A stretch of DNA of 12,757 bases from Minisyncoccota bacterium (GTDB lineage: Bacteria; Patescibacteriota; Minisyncoccia; Moranbacterales; GCA-2747515): the NCBI GenBank assembly GCA_938034715.1, contig CALHMM010000106.1, positions 1-12,757 of the forward strand. Reading direction: 5' to 3'. Both the position numbers and the translations under genes were made by a program. The notes beneath the pieces are model-generated. The model was not told the DNA's origin. It ran no database searches and saw only the letters and a list, made by a program, of their open reading frames with translations. This document shows, one piece after another, positions 1 to 7,002 of this stretch (position 1 is its first letter; each line of letters opens with the position of its first letter).

Positions 1-2169
1 TTTGGCTAGTTTAGTGAGACCCTTGCCTTTGAACACCACGCTAATCTGCTGCTCATCACTTGCAACAACTACACCGACACCAAACGTCGGATGTTTTACA
101 CGGTCGCCATCACACAAGTGTGTAGTCCCTAGTGTTGATGATTTTTCACTGTTGAAATAGTCTTTTTTTGTTCTACGTAATTGCCCCCTTGAACTTGAAT
201 CGTAGCTCTTGGCGCCACTAAAGACCTCCTCTCTACTTATGGATTCCTTTAGATTTTCTGGTATGTCATCGAGAAATCTGCTAGGAGGATTCGCCTGGAC
301 GCTTCCAAATAACAACCTCTGCCTTGTATTTAGTAGGTGTACAGTTTTTTTTGCACGTGTTATCCCCACGTACATCAAACGACGCTCCTCTTCCATCTCT
401 TCTGGGTTTACTAGTGATCTGTTGTGAGGCACAAGTCCCTCTTCAAGTCCTACGATAAATACAATTGGAAATTCTAGACCTTTTGCACTGTGTAATGTCA
501 TTAAGTGGACCATATCTGTTTCTTGGGCAATCTTGTCAGTGTCACTTGCTAGAGCAATCTCTTCAAGAAAGAGTACTAATGCATCAGGCATTTCATCGTA
601 CTTTGAAGCAACAGAGAGAAGCTCTTGTACGTTTTCATTCCTAGCCTCACCTTCTGGCGTGCCGTCCATAAGACTTTCCCTGTAACCACTTTGCTCATAG
701 ACGTGCGTAATAAGCTGCGTTAGTGGTTTCTCCTTTGCAACAACTTGGGCCTTCTTAAGGAAATGCGCAAATTCTACAATTACTTTTTGCTTACTTTTGG
801 CGGTCACTGACTGAGAGAGTTGATCTGATAGAGCGTATTCTAGGAAATTTTTACTCTCTTTTCTTGCTCCCGTAACCCACTGTGCTAGAGTCTTAGCCCC
901 GATGCCACGACGTGGTTCACTTACAGCCCTTTCGAGGGCTAGAATGTTGGTTGGGTTTATAATTAGTCTCATGTACGCACAAATGTCTTTTATTTCTTTT
1001 CGTTCATAAAACTTTATACCTCCGACGATTCTGTATGGGACAGCACTTTTAAGAAAATACTCTTCAACTGCACGGGATTGCGCATTAGTTCTGTAGAGTA
1101 CGACATAGTCGCTGTATTTTTGTTTTTCTTCTTCTACGTTTTTTGTTATCACATGTGCGATGTATGCCGCTTCCTCTGCTTCACTTGTTGCTTCAAATGT
1201 TGCAATTTTGTTACCACCTTTACTACTGGTCCATATTTGCTTGTCAGTACGATCGGCGTTCTCTTTGATTACACCATATGCTGCATCAAGAATTGATTGG
1301 GTCGAGCGATAATTCTGCTCAAGCTTTATAACTTGTGCATTAGGATAATCACGTCCAAAGTTTAGGATATTGCTAACATCTGCTCCTCGCCATTTGTAGA
1401 TGCTTTGCCAATCATCACCTACGACAAAGAGATTGCCGTGCCCGCTTGCAAGGAGCTTAATTAATGTATATTGGGCATAATTAGTATCTTGATACTCATC
1501 GACAAGGATGTACTTAAATTTTTCCTGGTACGCTTTTAGAATTTCTGGATGATCCTTAAAGAGCTTGATTGTTAGTCTGATAAGGTCATCAAAGTCCATT
1601 GATTGGTCTTGTTGCGCTGCACTTTGGAATCTGTCGTAGATTGCTCCTACTTGCTCTTCGACGTAACTATTTGCCTGTGCTTGAAAATCAGCAGGATTCA
1701 TTAAATTGTTTTTGGCGCGTGAGATGTACTCCAGCACTCCTCGTGGAGTAAATTGCTGTGTAGAGATCTCCATTTGCTTCATGACCTTTTTAATGAGAAC
1801 TTGCGAGTCATGCGTGTCAAGAATTGTAAAGGTTTTTTCGTAGCCAAGTAGTGTGCAGTGATCTCTCAAAATACGCACGCAAATACTATGAAATGTCCCC
1901 ATCAGTGGGCCAGCAGTGGACCAAGATTCTATCGAGAGGAGCTCAGCAACACGATTACGCATTTCTCCAGCGGCTTTGTTTGTAAACGTTACTGCTAGGA
2001 TGCTGTGTGGGTTCACCGACCTTTGTTGAATGAGATAAGCAATTCGCCTTGTGAGGGCTGTTGTCTTTCCTGATCCCGCGCCTGCAATGATGAGGTAGGC
2101 GCCTTCATTTGCTTTCACTGCATCGATCTGTGGTGGATTTAGGTTTTCCAGAAGAGTTGTATCTGACAT
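1..2169 (-). CDS. UvrD/PcrA-type superfamily 1A DNA helicase, C-terminus cut by window edge
   Basis: ATP-dependent 3'-5' DNA helicase of the UvrD/PcrA/Rep family, acting in excision repair, mismatch repair or clearing of stalled replication. The frame is open to base 1, giving 723 visible residues. Seen from the N-terminus: Q-motif region (LNPPQIDAV), Walker A GAGSGKT at about 30-36, motif Ia (VTFTNKAAGEMRNRV), Walker B variant DEYQD at about 224-228, motif III GDDWQSIYKWRGAD from about 251, motif VI (EEERRLMYVGITRA), the SRFLDDIPEN segment, and a C-terminal Tudor-like tail (GDRVKHPTFGVGVVV). By comparison with PcrA only about 5-15 residues should be missing. The start is ATG 2169 (MSDTTLLENLNP), matching the usual family N-terminus; ATG 2178 is also in frame, directly after an in-frame TAG. 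No Shine-Dalgarno is seen. An extended -10 lies just upstream. UvrD, PcrA and Rep cannot be told apart here. Confidence 0.95.
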   Translation of the reverse strand, partial: MSDTTLLENLNPPQIDAVKANEGAYLIIAGAGSGKTTALTRRIAYLIQQRSVNPHSILAVTFTNKAAGEMRNRVAELLSIESWSTAGPLMGTFHSICVRILRDHCTLLGYEKTFTILDTHDSQVLIKKVMKQMEISTQQFTPRGVLEYISRAKNNLMNPADFQAQANSYVEEQVGAIYDRFQSAAQQDQSMDFDDLIRLTIKLFKDHPEILKAYQEKFKYILVDEYQDTNYAQYTLIKLLASGHGNLFVVGDDWQSIYKWRGADVSNILNFGRDYPNAQVIKLEQNYRSTQSILDAAYGVIKENADRTDKQIWTSSKGGNKIATFEATSEAEEAAYIAHVITKNVEEEKQKYSDYVVLYRTNAQSRAVEEYFLKSAVPYRIVGGIKFYERKEIKDICAYMRLIINPTNILALERAVSEPRRGIGAKTLAQWVTGARKESKNFLEYALSDQLSQSVTAKSKQKVIVEFAHFLKKAQVVAKEKPLTQLITHVYEQSGYRESLMDGTPEGEARNENVQELLSVASKYDEMPDALVLFLEEIALASDTDKIAQETDMVHLMTLHSAKGLEFPIVFIVGLEEGLVPHNRSLVNPEEMEEERRLMYVGITRAKKTVHLLNTRQRLLFGSVQANPPSRFLDDIPENLKESISREEVFSGAKSYDSSSRGQLRRTKKDYFNSEKSSTLGTTHLCDGDRVKHPTFGVGVVVASDEQQISVVFKGKGLTKLAK

Positions 2170-2206
2170 AGTATGCATCTAACGTGAGTGGATTTACGTA
2201 TAGAGC

Positions 2207-2215
2207 ATTATATCA
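2207..2215 (-). promoter_or_regulatory. Extended -10 promoter for the uvrD-like gene
   Basis: The minus strand reads TGATATAAT, a perfect extended -10 element (TATAAT at 2212 to 2207). The -35 is poor (TGAGCA at 2235-2230, spacer 17). The predicted start near 2200 gives a leader of about 22-31 nt. It sits in the 144-bp divergent gap shared with the UbiA-family gene. Confidence 0.55.
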
Positions 2216-2264
2216 TGCTGACTACAGGGTGCTCATTGCTCGCCATGGGAGTATCTTCGGTGAT

Positions 2265-2293
2265 TTTTCAGTCTGGAGTGAATAGGCTATACT
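2265..2293 (+). promoter_or_regulatory. Sigma70-like promoter for the UbiA-family gene
   Basis: TTTTCA at 2265-2270, a 17-bp spacer and TATACT at 2288-2293. Transcription would begin near 2300, about 22 nt before the ATG at 2323. It is arranged back to back with the uvrD promoter. There is no Shine-Dalgarno between it and the gene. Confidence 0.45.
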
Positions 2294-2322
2294 ACATTTA
2301 TATTCCATAATTCTGTTATTGT

Positions 2323-3999
2323 ATGAAAAGACTGATTTCCGCCGCTCTAGACGAACTGACTCGCACCCAGGCAACACCTATTCAACTCTGTACAATTTTC
2401 TTTGCTGCAATTTGGTTGCGCGTTCTTATGGAATCGTTTCTTCCTGGAAATCAAGCGAGAGTTTATCCACTATTTGTCGTGTATGAGTTCATACACTTTG
2501 CCCTACTACTGTTTATTTTGAATTTCCTTTTTACGTTGATCCTTGTGAAAATTGTTGGATTTACGCGACGTGAAGCATTGACTTTGATAGTGACAATTTT
2601 CCTTCCATTTATTCTTGTTCCACCACTTATAGATGCCTTTGTTTTCTCGCAATACAACATTGTCAGTTATTATGAGTACTATAGTGCTCGTGAACTTTTC
2701 TTCAACTTTTTTACATTTATGCAGCAAGATCCCTTGATTGGGACAACGCCAGGACAGAGAATTGTTTTTGCGCTAGCACTTTTTACGCTCATCCCTTTTG
2801 TTTATCACAAGGTTACGCATCATAAATTACTGAAGACATTCTTGACTGTTTTTTGGACATACTGCGCATTTTACTTCATCGTAACTATTCCCTCCACAAT
2901 CGTCCTCATTCTAGACCTACTTCCATTTGGAAGTCTTCGCCAGGGCATTGTACCTATTGGGAGTAGTGACATCTTTACATTTTTCTCTGCACCACTTATT
3001 TCATCTTCTTCGCTCATCGCTGTAGCAGGTATGCATATCTCACATTTTAAAATGATTCCTATTTTGTTTGTGTTGGATCTATTTATTATATGTGGCATTG
3101 CCTATTTTTTAAGAAAGCAACTTTTTTTGTCTCTGGCGAAAAATATTCGACCAGTGCAGGTCTTCTATCATCTTGGACTTCTTATTCTAGGTATTGCAAT
3201 TGGACTTTCTATCCAAGGTTATGGGTTTTATTTTACCTTTTATAATGTTTTATTTGTATGCCTCCTGGCGATCGCAATTGTCCTCGCATGGTATGGTAGC
3301 GTAATCTTCAATGATTTCTTTGATCAAAAAACAGATCGTATCACCAATCCATCTCGCCCGCTGATTACTAAAGTGATCTCACCGAGAAACTACCTTAGCT
3401 TGGGCATTCTTTCTCTTGTGCTTTCCAGTAGCATTGCCTTCTACCTCTCTGCTAAAATTGGACTATTAATGGTAGCTTACCACTGTATTTCGTTGGTCTA
3501 CAGCACACCACCTTTGCGTCTTAAAAGATTACCTGTAATTGCCACTGCCGTAGGATCACTAGCATCACTTTTTGTAGTATTTATAGGATATGCATTAGCT
3601 ACTCCATCGCGATCTCTTGAAGATTTCCCCATGCCAGTTGTTTTACTGTTGTTTTTGGTTCACCTATTGTGCTTGCCCATCAAGGATCTCAAAGATGAAG
3701 AGGGTGATAGAGCTGATCGGGTTTGGACACTACCGGTTCTTGTCGGTCAAAAACGTGCACGCATTATCATAGCTGCGAATTTATTTATTTCCTATGTTCT
3801 CAGTGTATTCTTGCTACGAGTGTATGACATGTTTCTTCTTGCTGTTACATGTAGCGTAATCAGTTTCTGGATTATCGTATCACGCAGAAAACTCGCAGGT
3901 AAAAAAGTATTTGTATTTGAAAAACAGAGACTTCTACTGATGGTCTTTATTCCTATGGCGTTCTATGTGCTGAGCGTTGTTCGTACTATTATCTCGTGA
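2323..3999 (+). CDS. UbiA-family prenyltransferase with a long N-terminal membrane extension
   Basis: Integral membrane protein of 558 residues. The C-terminal ~280 residues are a UbiA-superfamily aromatic/lipid prenyltransferase. The first Mg-diphosphate motif is NDFFDQKTD (N330, D331, D334, D338), followed by ITNPSRP. The family YSTPPLRLKR loop is at 393-402. The second Asp motif is DLKDEEGD (D455, D458, D462), followed by the TLPVLVG signature. UbiA proteins are usually about 280-320 residues, so residues 1-270 are extra: several hydrophobic segments separated by short polar loops, in no family I recognise. The acceptor substrate cannot be read from sequence; the NDxxDxxxD...NPxRP pattern is shared by quinone, archaeal-lipid and decaprenylphosphoryl-phosphoribose branches. 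The start is the only ATG near the promoter and has no Shine-Dalgarno. It converges on rsmA with 2 bp between stop codons. Confidence 0.9.
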   Translation: MKRLISAALDELTRTQATPIQLCTIFFAAIWLRVLMESFLPGNQARVYPLFVVYEFIHFALLLFILNFLFTLILVKIVGFTRREALTLIVTIFLPFILVPPLIDAFVFSQYNIVSYYEYYSARELFFNFFTFMQQDPLIGTTPGQRIVFALALFTLIPFVYHKVTHHKLLKTFLTVFWTYCAFYFIVTIPSTIVLILDLLPFGSLRQGIVPIGSSDIFTFFSAPLISSSSLIAVAGMHISHFKMIPILFVLDLFIICGIAYFLRKQLFLSLAKNIRPVQVFYHLGLLILGIAIGLSIQGYGFYFTFYNVLFVCLLAIAIVLAWYGSVIFNDFFDQKTDRITNPSRPLITKVISPRNYLSLGILSLVLSSSIAFYLSAKIGLLMVAYHCISLVYSTPPLRLKRLPVIATAVGSLASLFVVFIGYALATPSRSLEDFPMPVVLLLFLVHLLCLPIKDLKDEEGDRADRVWTLPVLVGQKRARIIIAANLFISYVLSVFLLRVYDMFLLAVTCSVISFWIIVSRRKLAGKKVFVFEKQRLLLMVFIPMAFYVLSVVRTIIS

Positions 4000-4001
4000 C
4001 A

Positions 4002-4811
4002 TTAAGTGATGAGCGTCGTCAACTTGTGCCATTGATCTAGGGTTAGCTCCTGTGCCCGTGCGGTTTTTTTTATGCCTATACTTTCAAGAAGTTCTTCGAT
4101 ACTCGATTTGTCCCACCTTTGTTCATCGAGGCCATTTATGATATTTTTGGCGAGCATTTTTCTCCTAGCACTAAACCCCACTTTGAGAATACGAAAAAAT
4201 TGTTTTGTATATTGCGCTGTATGATTTCCATGTGCAGTGATATTTTTGACTTGCACAACTGCACTATCGACTTTTGGCACTGGCTCAAAAGCCCCAGCGG
4301 GAACTTGTAATTCCAGCGAAGGTGACCCAAAATACTGCACACTAACACCGAGGATACTGAGTGATCCGGCTGACGCGCAGATACGTTCAGCAACCTCTCT
4401 TTGCACCATTACTGTCATGCTTTGTGGAGGTCTTTCTGACTCTAGGAAATACCGCAGGATCGATGATGTGATGTAATAGGGCAGGTTTGCTACCACGCTG
4501 TAGCTCGCTATGTTTTGCTCGTGCAGATATTGTGGGAGATTAAATCTTCTCACATCTTTGTGGATGAGAGTAAAGTTTTTTTTATTTGAAAATTTGTCTC
4601 TTAAGTTTTCGATAAGGTCTTTGTCAATTTCAAGTGCAATAACATGTGCACCTGTTTCTAGGAGCTTTTTGGTCAGTGCGCCATCTCCTGGGCCTACCTC
4701 AAAGATTGTATCTTTTGCGGTGATTTGAGCAAGTGAGATGATGTCATCTATGACTGTCTCATCTCGTAGGAAGTTTTGACCGAGAGACTTTTTTGGATCG
4801 ATTTTTTTCAT
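4002..4811 (-). CDS. rsmA: 16S rRNA (adenine1518-N6/adenine1519-N6)-dimethyltransferase
   Basis: Dimethylates the two adjacent adenines in the 3'-terminal helix 45 loop of 16S rRNA with S-adenosylmethionine, a late step in 30S maturation. Its 269 residues match the family length. Seen: N-terminal KKSLGQNFLRD (7-17), SAM-binding motif I FEVGPGDG (37-44), acidic motif II end (ALEID, 59-63), catalytic motif IV NLPYY (109-113), EPVPKVDSAVV (176-186) and the C-terminal basic GFSARRKML (212-220). The ATG at 4811 gives the canonical N-terminus. No Shine-Dalgarno is present; TAAAAT ends 9 nt before the ATG and could be a -10 giving a nearly leaderless mRNA. The upstream neighbour is the G5/RlpA wall protein, 70 bp away. 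Confidence 0.97.
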   Translation of the reverse strand: MKKIDPKKSLGQNFLRDETVIDDIISLAQITAKDTIFEVGPGDGALTKKLLETGAHVIALEIDKDLIENLRDKFSNKKNFTLIHKDVRRFNLPQYLHEQNIASYSVVANLPYYITSSILRYFLESERPPQSMTVMVQREVAERICASAGSLSILGVSVQYFGSPSLELQVPAGAFEPVPKVDSAVVQVKNITAHGNHTAQYTKQFFRILKVGFSARRKMLAKNIINGLDEQRWDKSSIEELLESIGIKKTARAQELTLDQWHKLTTLIT

Positions 4812-4881
4812 TGCAGAGTAATTTTACTACTTATTTCCTCATGGCTCCACGCCGTTTACAGAGAATTGCTACATATCCATT

Positions 4882-5922
4882 TTACTCTATCACTTCCTCC
4901 ATCTTAACATCTACCACACCTGCGCCCAGTGGTGCTATTTTTTCAAATGCGGTTTTATCGAGATCAATGATTCTTCCTTCGACAAATGGCCCTCGATCAT
5001 TGATTGTCACAATAACTGATCTCCCACTATTTACGGCTGTGACTTTTACTCGTGATCCTTTGGGCAGCCAAGGATTTGCCGCACAATCACATCCTTTGTA
5101 AGCATACCAACTTGATTGTCCTGTGTGACTTTTTCCCAACTTCACCTCCTCACTATCTTTGTTTTCATGTTCCTCCTTTTTATCGGCGGTCGATACCTCA
5201 TTGGACTCTTGACGAGGACGAGTTCCTTTTGTGACGACCCTATCTACTTTTTCCTTTACGATTTTTTCTTCGATTATCTCTTTGGATACCTCCTCTCCAT
5301 CATGGTAGGTTATCTTATAGCGCACTTGCTTCTGACCCTCTACACCCTCAGTTGTAACTTCTTGCTCACCAACACCCATTTGATCGTCCTCATTTACAAC
5401 CTCCTGGAAAAATATTCTTTGATTGTCTTGTACTTCGCTTACTTCCACACGCGTGATTGTAATCACTTCACTATTTTCTGGAGGTGATTTCTGCGTGGGT
5501 TCGATGATATCGTCTTGGCCCAAGATTATAGCGTTTTGCTCTAAAATTTCATTGAGATCATCTTGCCCGTAGTGTTTTAATTCTTCCTGCTGCCCATCTA
5601 CTATTACGGTAAGTGACCGTTCTGGTAAAACTTCAATGGTCATACCCTCCTTAATCCTGGTAGTGCATGGAGGGATTATTTTGTGCGTATCGGTGAATGT
5701 CACGCCTTCATCCTCTAATAATTCACAAACAGTCTGCGCGCTTGTTTTCTCTATCTCCAAGGTGCTTTCTTGTCCTACTTTTAAATATACATCCTTCCTT
5801 GATCCAAACGAAAAATTACTTGTCGAACTACTATCACTTTGTAGGTAGTAGAGTATTCCGCTTAGCAGTATGAGCGTGGCTAGAACAATGAATATCTTTT
5901 TCATAGAGCGCAAATATTGCAT
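4882..5922 (-). CDS. Membrane-anchored wall protein: DUF348 x2, G5, RlpA-like double-psi beta-barrel
   Basis: Predicted cell-surface peptidoglycan-associated protein of 346 residues. A short basic N-terminus and one hydrophobic segment (about 10-26) form a signal anchor or signal peptide. Two DUF348-like repeats follow (about 45-99 and 103-150), then a G5 domain (about 152-234, with the VRYKITYHDGEEVSKE pattern), an acidic Glu/Lys/Ser linker (about 235-265) and a C-terminal RlpA-like barrel (about 269-345) with SSWYA, LPKGSRVKV, INDRGPF and GRIIDLD. The DUF348-G5-catalytic layout recalls YabE/Rpf-type wall hydrolases of Gram-positives, with RlpA replacing the Rpf or 3D domain. RlpA is a lytic transglycosylase in Pseudomonas; the Asp of NDRGP is kept, but the usual His of AAHP is Asn here (CAANPW), so activity is uncertain. 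Starts: ATG 5922 or the in-frame ATG 5904 (MKKIFIV...); a TTG at 5925 is unlikely. It probably lies in one operon with the two genes to its right. Confidence 0.88.
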   Translation of the reverse strand: MQYLRSMKKIFIVLATLILLSGILYYLQSDSSSTSNFSFGSRKDVYLKVGQESTLEIEKTSAQTVCELLEDEGVTFTDTHKIIPPCTTRIKEGMTIEVLPERSLTVIVDGQQEELKHYGQDDLNEILEQNAIILGQDDIIEPTQKSPPENSEVITITRVEVSEVQDNQRIFFQEVVNEDDQMGVGEQEVTTEGVEGQKQVRYKITYHDGEEVSKEIIEEKIVKEKVDRVVTKGTRPRQESNEVSTADKKEEHENKDSEEVKLGKSHTGQSSWYAYKGCDCAANPWLPKGSRVKVTAVNSGRSVIVTINDRGPFVEGRIIDLDKTAFEKIAPLGAGVVDVKMEEVIE

Positions 5923-5940
5923 CAATGAGTGAGATATATA

Positions 5941-6066
5941 CTACCACTTAAAGATGCTTTTTACAATATAGTCAATGGTAGAGAATAAGACAGCAAATAT
6001 AGAGTAAAAAAATACTCTGGTGATTACAATCAGCAGAGTATTTAGCGAGACTGGAACTATTGTCAT
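5941..6066 (-). CDS. Putative 41-residue single-span membrane peptide, start-stop coupled
   Basis: The ATG at 6066 overlaps the TGA of the upstream secreted protein as ATGA, a classic arrangement for translational coupling. The predicted 41-residue product starts MTIVPVSLNTLLIVITR. It is hydrophobic over most of its length, carries one basic residue inside the hydrophobic stretch, and ends in a basic and aromatic tail (SIFKW). It fills exactly the gap before the wall-protein gene, whose ATG is 18 bp beyond its stop. No family is recognised. The pattern of a hydrophobic helix ending in an Asp-Tyr resembles the end of SecE, but the SecE amphipathic helix and WPxxxE motif are absent, so this is not claimed. 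A longer reading from 6141 would overlap well-conserved codons of the upstream gene and is unlikely. Confidence 0.42.
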   Translation of the reverse strand: MTIVPVSLNTLLIVITRVFFYSIFAVLFSTIDYIVKSIFKW

Positions 6067-6890
6067 AAACCGACACTTTCCCTTGTTGTTCCAGAAATCA
6101 CATTTTTGAACTTTATAACTGACCCTCTTTCTGGCCCCCAATCTGAACCGCCTCCATAAAAATTATTAAACATTGCCACGTTTGCAGACCAGTCGTGCTT
6201 GTCACCTTGCTTAAATGGGATATCCATTTGGGCGATGATTACTTTTCCATCGACATAGACCTTGAGCCATCCATCTTCTTGCAGCGGTGTGCCTGCGCTG
6301 GCTCCAACCGTTACTGTTATCCATTGATCGCGTGGGATTATATACTCTGAATAATAGTAATCACCCCATGTTTGACCGGCCTTTCGAGATGGATAAACGT
6401 AGCCCGCAAGCACAGCATCTTGATCATTCTCGTCAGAGCGCCACATCAGACGTGCTGTCATCCCATCGAGGTCATCTTTTCCACCGCTTGGTGTGCTGCC
6501 ACCAGCTACACCAGGCAATTTTCCACCTTTTCCTGCATCTGACTTTTCAGGAAAAAACAGCTGATATGAGATCCAAGCCTCTCCATTTTCTGGTATTTTT
6601 TCTGACACATTTTGTGGTATTGACCACTCTGCAGTCACGTATTTTATTGGCTGATCTTTTTCCTCGTGACGTACTTCTATAATGCACTCATCATCATGAG
6701 TTACAATTCTTACGTTCCCTTGCGTGCCTGCCTTACAATCTGTATCATCAGCACCCGAAAGAGTAGCGCAGAATCTTGATGCGGCGGCATCGTCTACTGC
6801 TCCATAAGTAATTTCCTGACAGGATGCATTTGCATAAACATTGTTTGCAAACATTATTGACGCAAGGGCAAGTAATTTTTTTATTCGCAT
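6063..6890 (-). CDS. Secreted polysaccharide-lyase-like protein (PL14-like jelly roll)
   Basis: Predicted secreted protein of 275 residues. Signal peptide: MRIKK, then a hydrophobic core to about 20, with likely cleavage near VYA-NA. Four cysteines in the mature N-terminal part (24, 41, 52, 69) could form disulfides. The rest looks like a concanavalin-like jelly roll of the polysaccharide lyase 14 type: KGGKLPGVAGG (121-131), TARLMWR (145-151), a YVY pair (164-166), WLKVYVDGK (208-216) and FNNFYGGGSDWGP (241-253). From memory, PL14 enzymes cleave alginate or glucuronan by beta-elimination using a Lys, a Ser-x-Arg and a Tyr-x-Tyr; here Lys124, Thr145-x-Arg147 and Tyr164-x-Tyr166 could correspond, but no clear catalytic His is seen. 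The chosen ATG has GAGG 8 nt upstream, the only good Shine-Dalgarno of the window. A TTG at 6968 would add 26 unlikely residues before the signal peptide. Confidence 0.6.
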   Translation of the reverse strand: MRIKKLLALASIMFANNVYANASCQEITYGAVDDAAASRFCATLSGADDTDCKAGTQGNVRIVTHDDECIIEVRHEEKDQPIKYVTAEWSIPQNVSEKIPENGEAWISYQLFFPEKSDAGKGGKLPGVAGGSTPSGGKDDLDGMTARLMWRSDENDQDAVLAGYVYPSRKAGQTWGDYYYSEYIIPRDQWITVTVGASAGTPLQEDGWLKVYVDGKVIIAQMDIPFKQGDKHDWSANVAMFNNFYGGGSDWGPERGSVIKFKNVISGTTRESVGL

Positions 6891-6898
6891 GTGAAGGT

Positions 6899-6902
6899 CC
6901 TC
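6899..6902 (-). promoter_or_regulatory. Shine-Dalgarno fixing the start of the lyase-like gene
   Basis: GAGG on the minus strand, 8 nt before ATG 6890. It is the only convincing ribosome binding site in the window and it selects this ATG over the upstream TTG. Confidence 0.6.
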
Positions 6903-6911
6903 GTATTTGGC

Positions 6912-6930
6912 ATTGAGAGGTATTCTCAAT
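6912..6930 (-). promoter_or_regulatory. 7-bp inverted repeat in the leader of the lyase-like gene
   Basis: ATTGAGA and TCTCAAT are separated by 5 bases. In the RNA this is a small hairpin just upstream of the Shine-Dalgarno, with CCUC in its loop region that could pair with the GAGG site. As DNA it lies just downstream of the predicted transcription start, where a repressor operator could sit. Function is unproven. Confidence 0.35.
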
Positions 6931-6939
6931 TTCACACAA

Positions 6940-6968
6940 AGACTAGCATTTTTTCTGTTCTTTGGCAA
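6940..6968 (-). promoter_or_regulatory. Predicted promoter for the lyase-like / wall-protein operon
   Basis: TTGCCA at 6968-6963, a 17-bp spacer and TAGTCT at 6945-6940 preceded by TGC (extended -10). The predicted start near 6933 gives a leader of about 43 nt that includes the inverted repeat and the GAGG site. The -10 matches the consensus poorly, but the -35 and the TG extension are good. Confidence 0.4.
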
Positions 6969-7002
6969 TCACCATAAACCTACTTAACGCTTGACTTTTA
7001 TA

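Noticed and set aside
5116..5487. 123-codon plus-strand frame
   Set aside because: Antisense to the G5/RlpA gene, whose domains are recognisable; composition is an artefact of the complementary strand.
5941..6141. 66-codon version of the small membrane frame, and an assignment to SecE
   Set aside because: The first 25 codons overlap conserved codons of the lyase-like gene in another frame. The SecE amphipathic helix and WP motif are missing, and the hydrophobic helix alone is not diagnostic.
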